NCBI GenBank assembly: GCA_028821845.1
Contig: JAPKEZ010000006.1
Location: forward strand, 1 to 32,918
Direction of reading: 5' to 3'
DNA length: 32,918 nt
Source of the DNA: Planctomycetota bacterium
Lineage (GTDB): Bacteria > Planctomycetota > UBA1135
The notes under the pieces are model-generated. The model had not been told where the DNA came from. It searched no databases and saw only the letters and a program-made list of their open reading frames with translations. Shown here piece by piece: positions 28,682 through 32,918 of this stretch (within the stretch, counting starts at the first letter, position 1; each line of letters opens with the position of its first letter). A program made the translations under genes and the position numbers.

Positions 28682-28920
28682 CAGCCGCCACACACCGCAG
28701 GAATAAAAGCAACCTCGTCACTATCACCAAGACTATGACTGTTGTCTACATAAGAGCAATTGACTGCGACGCGAAATACGCGGTTATTAAATATCTCATA
28801 TTGAGAGCTGGCTATTAATAACAAATCACCAACGCACGAATGCGCTGGTAATTGCAATTGTATTGAACTGTTTTCGCAGAGTTCTTGCAACTCGCCGAAC
28901 AGTTTAACTGTCAGATTCAC
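28681..28920 (-). CDS. moaD: Molybdopterin synthase sulfur carrier subunit MoaD
   Basis: MNLTVKLFGELQELC ... VAVNCSYVDNSHSLGDSDEVAFIPAVCGG ending in Gly-Gly. Confidence 0.9.
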   Translation of the reverse strand: MNLTVKLFGELQELCENSSIQLQLPAHSCVGDLLLIASSQYEIFNNRVFRVAVNCSYVDNSHSLGDSDEVAFIPAVCGG

Positions 28921-28925
28921 TGGCT

Positions 28926-29399
28926 CTAAAATGGCACGTCATCTGACATACCGCCGCCAAACGAATCTGGCCCTGGAAAGCTAGGAACAGCAGCTTGTGG
29001 CTGTTGCTGGTCTTGCTGAGGAGACGCTGCCTGGCCTCCGCCCTGCCCGCCACCTGCGTTATCATTTTTGTTACCTGTGAAAGACCAGTTATCAACGACC
29101 ACGTCTACCTTGGAACGTTTCTGACCACTTTCCTTGTCATCCCACGAAGAGAAATTGAGGCGTCCTTCAATCAACACACATGCGCCGCGCTTATTGAAAC
29201 GGGCAAAAGCCTCGCCACGCGTGCCAAAAATAGTGATATCGAAGAAGTGTGCTTGCTCTTTCCAGCCACCTTGGCCATCAGGACGACGCTCGTTTACAGC
29301 CAAACCGGCCTTTACAAGTGCTGTTCCGCTTTGCGTTTGACGCACTTCTGGATCGCGGGTCAAATTACCCATTAAAATTACTTTGTTGTATGATGCCAT
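28926..29399 (-). CDS. ssb: Single-stranded DNA-binding protein
   Basis: NKVILMGNLTRDPEVRQTQSGTALVKAGLAVNER, FFDITIFG, VLIEGRL, acidic tail SDDVPF. Confidence 0.96.
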   Translation of the reverse strand: MASYNKVILMGNLTRDPEVRQTQSGTALVKAGLAVNERRPDGQGGWKEQAHFFDITIFGTRGEAFARFNKRGACVLIEGRLNFSSWDDKESGQKRSKVDVVVDNWSFTGNKNDNAGGGQGGGQAASPQQDQQQPQAAVPSFPGPDSFGGGMSDDVPF

Positions 29400-29451
29400 T
29401 TTAGTTATTCTACGGTAGCTATTCCCTTAAACAAAGCCAAAGCATAAGAAA

Positions 29452-29796
29452 ATGACCTCCGGACAAGAAAGACGTAAACACCCGCGTAAAGCGGTCAAGG
29501 ACCTCCCCATCGTCGTCGATGGCGATACCCCTTTACTCGTACGCGACTTATCGCAATCTGGCGCCTGTTTCTTTTCAGAAACTCCGCTGCGAATGATGAC
29601 CCACGTCAAGTTCGCTTTCGAATTCGAAGACAGCACGGGCGAGACAATTGGCATATCTGGTGAAGGCGTAGTCGTTCGTTGCGAGCGCATCTCCCCGACC
29701 CTTGGCCACTATGAAGTCGCGATATTCTTCCAATCACTCGACGAAGGAGGCTCAGCAGCCGTCCGCCAATACTTGATTGATAAGGAAGAATGCTAG
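29452..29796 (+). CDS. PilZ-domain protein
   Basis: GQERRKHPRKAV (RxxxR) followed by VRDLSQSGACFFSETPL (D-S-G), the PilZ c-di-GMP motif pair. Confidence 0.8.
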   Translation: MTSGQERRKHPRKAVKDLPIVVDGDTPLLVRDLSQSGACFFSETPLRMMTHVKFAFEFEDSTGETIGISGEGVVVRCERISPTLGHYEVAIFFQSLDEGGSAAVRQYLIDKEEC

Positions 29797-30656
29797 GCGA
29801 TTAGCTGCAAACTTATTGCACGCACCACCGAGCACATATCTTCACGTTGCTCGAGCACTTGATAACCACATTCGCCTGCGGCAAGTGCTAAATCATCTTG
29901 TCGATTAGCGCCAATTTCAAAGACCAGTACGGCTTTCGGCAGCAAGTGCGCTTTAGCTTCAATCATTATGCGCCTATAAAATTGCATCGCATCACCGTCG
30001 GTAACGAATAGCGCACTGTGCGGTTCGTACTCAGCAACAGACGGGCCAAGTTCTTCACCATGCGTTATGTATGGTGGGTTTGAAACAATCAAATCAAACA
30101 TATCACTAGGGTCCAACTCTACCAAACAATCTGAGTTGAGCAACTGTAAGCGCTGGTCAACACCAATTGTTTTCGCATTCAGCGCGGCCAACTCTAGAGC
30201 CTCGCCTTCGATGTCTATGGCGACGCCCTCAGCGTGCGGCAATTCGCTCAACAAACTAATTATTAAACAACCGGAACCGGCGCCGACATCAAGCAAGCGT
30301 AGATGACTATTGCTATTCAAATTTTCTAAACACAGCTCTACTACAACTTCACTATCGGCACGTGGGATAAGTGCTCTCGGATCAATAACAAAGTCATGTT
30401 TGTAGAATCCGACACTGCCTTCAACATAAGCGAGTGGTTCGCCAGTTTGCAAACGTTGCAGCAAAGGTAACAACTTGTCAATCTGCTCTTGGCTCAATTC
30501 AGCATTAGAGTCTAGCGAGATATCGTGTATTGCCAGCTCTAACACGCGCGCGACAAAATTGCGCGCCGCTGCAGCCGTAGCTTGATTGTTGTCTTCTAGG
30601 AAAGACAACACCGCATCGACTGCGTGTTGTCGATGCGGTGTTGGAGGAAGCAACAA
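29793..30656 (-). CDS. prmC: Peptide chain release factor N5-glutamine methyltransferase (TTG start in ORF track; start uncertain)
   Basis: GEPLAYVEGSVGFYKHDFVIDPRALIPRADSE, LLDVGAGSGCLIISLL, DLIVSNPPYI. Confidence 0.93.
   Translation of the reverse strand: MLLPPTPHRQHAVDAVLSFLEDNNQATAAAARNFVARVLELAIHDISLDSNAELSQEQIDKLLPLLQRLQTGEPLAYVEGSVGFYKHDFVIDPRALIPRADSEVVVELCLENLNSNSHLRLLDVGAGSGCLIISLLSELPHAEGVAIDIEGEALELAALNAKTIGVDQRLQLLNSDCLVELDPSDMFDLIVSNPPYITHGEELGPSVAEYEPHSALFVTDGDAMQFYRRIMIEAKAHLLPKAVLVFEIGANRQDDLALAAGECGYQVLEQREDMCSVVRAISLQLIA
30606..30643. repeat. Perfect 15-bp inverted repeat with 8-nt loop
   Basis: CAACACCGCATCGAC (30606-30620) - TGCGTGTT - GTCGATGCGGTGTTG (30629-30643). Confidence 0.95.
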
Positions 30657-30664
30657 CTTATTAC

Positions 30665-31663
30665 TTACTTAGTTACTGAATCGTTGTTAGTTTCGGCAAC
30701 TGGCGAAACAGGTGCATCTTGCTTTGACTTACGCTGAGCTTTGCGCGCATCAACTTCAGCCTGCTTCTTTGCTTTATTGGCCGCCATACCTTTCTTGGCG
30801 CCATGGAACAATTCGTAGGTAGCGATTAGGCCACCACCCAATACGAGCATTGGGCCTACACCGTGAGCCAAGAAACCAGCGTCGACGTTACCAGCCCATT
30901 GATCAGCAATAGGTCCGTCGGTGCCGGTGACGACACGTAGCAGACCGAACAAGCCGTAAATAATTGCCTCCAACGGAGCGAGAAACAAAACTAAACCCAA
31001 CATGCCGGAAGTAATTGCCGGCATTGACCACATCTTCCACATGCCAGCCCAAGATGCCCAAGCACCGATTAAGCAAAACAGGAATGTGAAAGAACCCAAA
31101 GGTGACTCAAGTCCTGTTGTGTCCGCGGCCCACATCAATGGAAGGCCACCTAGAACCAACAAATATGCCAACAACGACTTAGAGAACTGGGCGTCGGTTT
31201 CGGGTTCGGCAGGAGCAGCTGGAAGCTTAGTGTCATATTTTTTACCCAACATAGGCGCAAGCAGCGCAAGCGCAGCACCCCAAAGAGCAATACACGCACC
31301 AATGATACTAGCAGAGCTTTCGGCAGCAGCCACTGGGAATACAAATAATGGCAAACTGGCTGTAATCAATGCCAAAAAAGGTATAAACGGTTTATGCGCA
31401 CTAAAGCTTTGATTGATTCGCAGCAAACCATTACTAAGCAACTCCCATACAATTAGCATTGCCACTAAACTCGGCAAGAAAGCGTATTCACGGAGCGGAT
31501 ACGGTAGCAGCAAACCGGCGAGTGCAAAAATCAGGCCGATAGAACCAGTAGACAATGACTTGCGTACAGGCTGCTTAGACAAGGGTGACTGCTGAGCAGA
31601 CGATTGCTGCGAAACTTTTACGTCTGCAGAAAGAGGTTCAGTGTGGTTGTTATCGTTTTTCAT
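30665..31663 (-). CDS. Multi-pass membrane protein of unknown function
   Basis: 332 aa, multiple hydrophobic helices, Lys-rich C-terminal tail; lies between prfA and prmC. Confidence 0.7.
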   Translation of the reverse strand: MKNDNNHTEPLSADVKVSQQSSAQQSPLSKQPVRKSLSTGSIGLIFALAGLLLPYPLREYAFLPSLVAMLIVWELLSNGLLRINQSFSAHKPFIPFLALITASLPLFVFPVAAAESSASIIGACIALWGAALALLAPMLGKKYDTKLPAAPAEPETDAQFSKSLLAYLLVLGGLPLMWAADTTGLESPLGSFTFLFCLIGAWASWAGMWKMWSMPAITSGMLGLVLFLAPLEAIIYGLFGLLRVVTGTDGPIADQWAGNVDAGFLAHGVGPMLVLGGGLIATYELFHGAKKGMAANKAKKQAEVDARKAQRKSKQDAPVSPVAETNNDSVTK

Positions 31664-31683
31664 GATCTTTAAATTATTAACGT

Positions 31684-32757
31684 TTACAGAGCAGCTAGCT
31701 TAGCTTCGCGGTCAGCCAGAATTAAATCTTCAAATATAGGTTCAATCAATCCCTCAGATACCTTTTCAAGACTGAAAGATTTTCCTAAGCGGTGATCAGT
31801 TGCCCGATTTTGCGGGTAATTATACGTGCGAATACGTTGCGAGCGATCGCCAGTTCCCACTTGGGTACGACGCATTTCAGAGCGTTCATCGTCGAGCTTT
31901 TGGCGCTCTATTTCATAGAGCTTCGCACGCAACAAGTCTAAAGCGCGCGCTTTATTACGCAATTGCGAAGAATCTTCTTGGCACTTCACTTGAAGACCAG
32001 TCGGCAAGTGAATGACACGTATTGCAGAAGAAGTTTTGTTCACGTGCTGCCCCCCGGGACCGGATGAACGCATCGCGGTGATTTCTAGTTCTTCTTCGTC
32101 AAGCTGATAATCTAGCTCCTCGACTTCAGGCATCACGGCGACCGTTACAGCCGAAGTATGGATACGTCCTTGAGTTTCAGTAGCTGGGACTCGCTGCACG
32201 CGGTGCCCTCCTGATTCGTAGCGCAACAATCTAAATGCGTCGTCACCAGTAACCTTCAACACGAGTTCTTTATAGCCACCTGCTTCTGAACGTGACTCAG
32301 CGACTATCTCCATATTCCAATTTCGAAGAGCAGCGAACTTTTGATAAATTTTCGCCATATCACCGGCGAATAAAGCAGCTTCGTCGCCGCCCGCACCCGC
32401 ACGAATTTCCATCAACGCCGGCTTATCAGCATCAGGGTCATCTTCGAGTACGCGATCGAGAATTACTTTCTCGACTTCTGCAAAACGCTCTTCTAGTTCT
32501 GGTAACTCGAGCTCGGCCAACTCTTTCATCTCAGCGTCTTTACCGCGAAGGAACTCTTTGGCTTCGGAGATTTCCTCGTCAAGTGAAGTGTATTCGTGCC
32601 ATGGGCCTAGCACTTTTTGCAACGTACCTAACTCACGCAACCAAGACTGAAACTCGGGCTGGGACGACGCGCTCGGGTCAGCCAGCTTAGTTTCTAAATC
32701 TTTTTGTCGCACCTCTACTTCAGATACGCGACCACGTAGTGTGTCAACAAGAGACAT
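31684..32757 (-). CDS. prfA: Peptide chain release factor 1
   Basis: EIRAGAGGDEAALFAGDM, RVPATETQGRIHTSAVTVAVMPE, MRSSGPGGQHVNKTSSAIRVIHLPTG (GGQ). Confidence 0.97.
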   Translation of the reverse strand: MSLVDTLRGRVSEVEVRQKDLETKLADPSASSQPEFQSWLRELGTLQKVLGPWHEYTSLDEEISEAKEFLRGKDAEMKELAELELPELEERFAEVEKVILDRVLEDDPDADKPALMEIRAGAGGDEAALFAGDMAKIYQKFAALRNWNMEIVAESRSEAGGYKELVLKVTGDDAFRLLRYESGGHRVQRVPATETQGRIHTSAVTVAVMPEVEELDYQLDEEELEITAMRSSGPGGQHVNKTSSAIRVIHLPTGLQVKCQEDSSQLRNKARALDLLRAKLYEIERQKLDDERSEMRRTQVGTGDRSQRIRTYNYPQNRATDHRLGKSFSLEKVSEGLIEPIFEDLILADREAKLAAL

Positions 32758-32781
32758 GAGCTAGCGATAAAGCGTTTAAGC

Positions 32782-32918
32782 TTACTTAGTGCTGCTGCCG
32801 TAACGCTTCTGGAAGCGATCAACACGGCCAGCAGTGTCAACAAACTTTTGCTTACCTGTGTAGAAAGGATGGCATGCTGAACAGATCTCAACGTTGATTT
32901 CTGGACGAGTACCGCGAG
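32782..32918 (-). CDS. rpmE: 50S ribosomal protein L31, C-terminal part (runs off the window)
   Basis: Minus-strand translation [44 protein letters not shown]. Confidence 0.93.
   Translation of the reverse strand, partial: RGTRPEINVEICSACHPFYTGKQKFVDTAGRVDRFQKRYGSSTK

Noticed and set aside
1-32918. CRISPR arrays, prophage, transposons, defence or biosynthetic clusters
   Set aside because: No regularly spaced repeats, transposase, phage or effector-like genes were recognised on either strand.

Overview
Dense, mostly minus-strand chromosomal core region of a Gram-negative bacterium (LPS Kdo transferase, LspA, YajC and SecA are all present). Gene order from left to right: pyk (partial), mdh, Zn-ribbon/HEAT protein, VWA membrane protein, mnmA, yajC(+), ribD, miaB, pseudopilin, ahcY, metK, waaA, secA, pyrD, lspA, dksA-like, xerD(+), uvrC, uvrB, a NIL-domain mini-protein, a small membrane protein, tRNA-Cys(+), a tRNA with UAA anticodon(+), gltA(+), pepA, ETF-QO, MBL hydrolase, moaE, moaD, ssb, PilZ(+), prmC, a membrane protein, prfA, rpmE (partial). 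I saw no CRISPR, transposon, phage or defence island. The C-terminal 'WRDWW' HEAT protein, the double-VWA protein and the rpmE-prfA-...-prmC order hint at a Planctomycetota/PVC-like host (weak inference). The items most worth a second look are: (1) a 76-nt tRNA with anticodon UAA that keeps leucine-type D-arm features but has only a 5-nt variable loop; (2) gltA starting 18 nt after the CCA end of that tRNA; (3) a perfect 15-bp inverted repeat just inside the annotated 5' end of prmC; (4) a palindrome overlapping the -35 of a strong, near-leaderless uvrB promoter; (5) an uncharacterised VWA + Zn-ribbon/HEAT gene pair.
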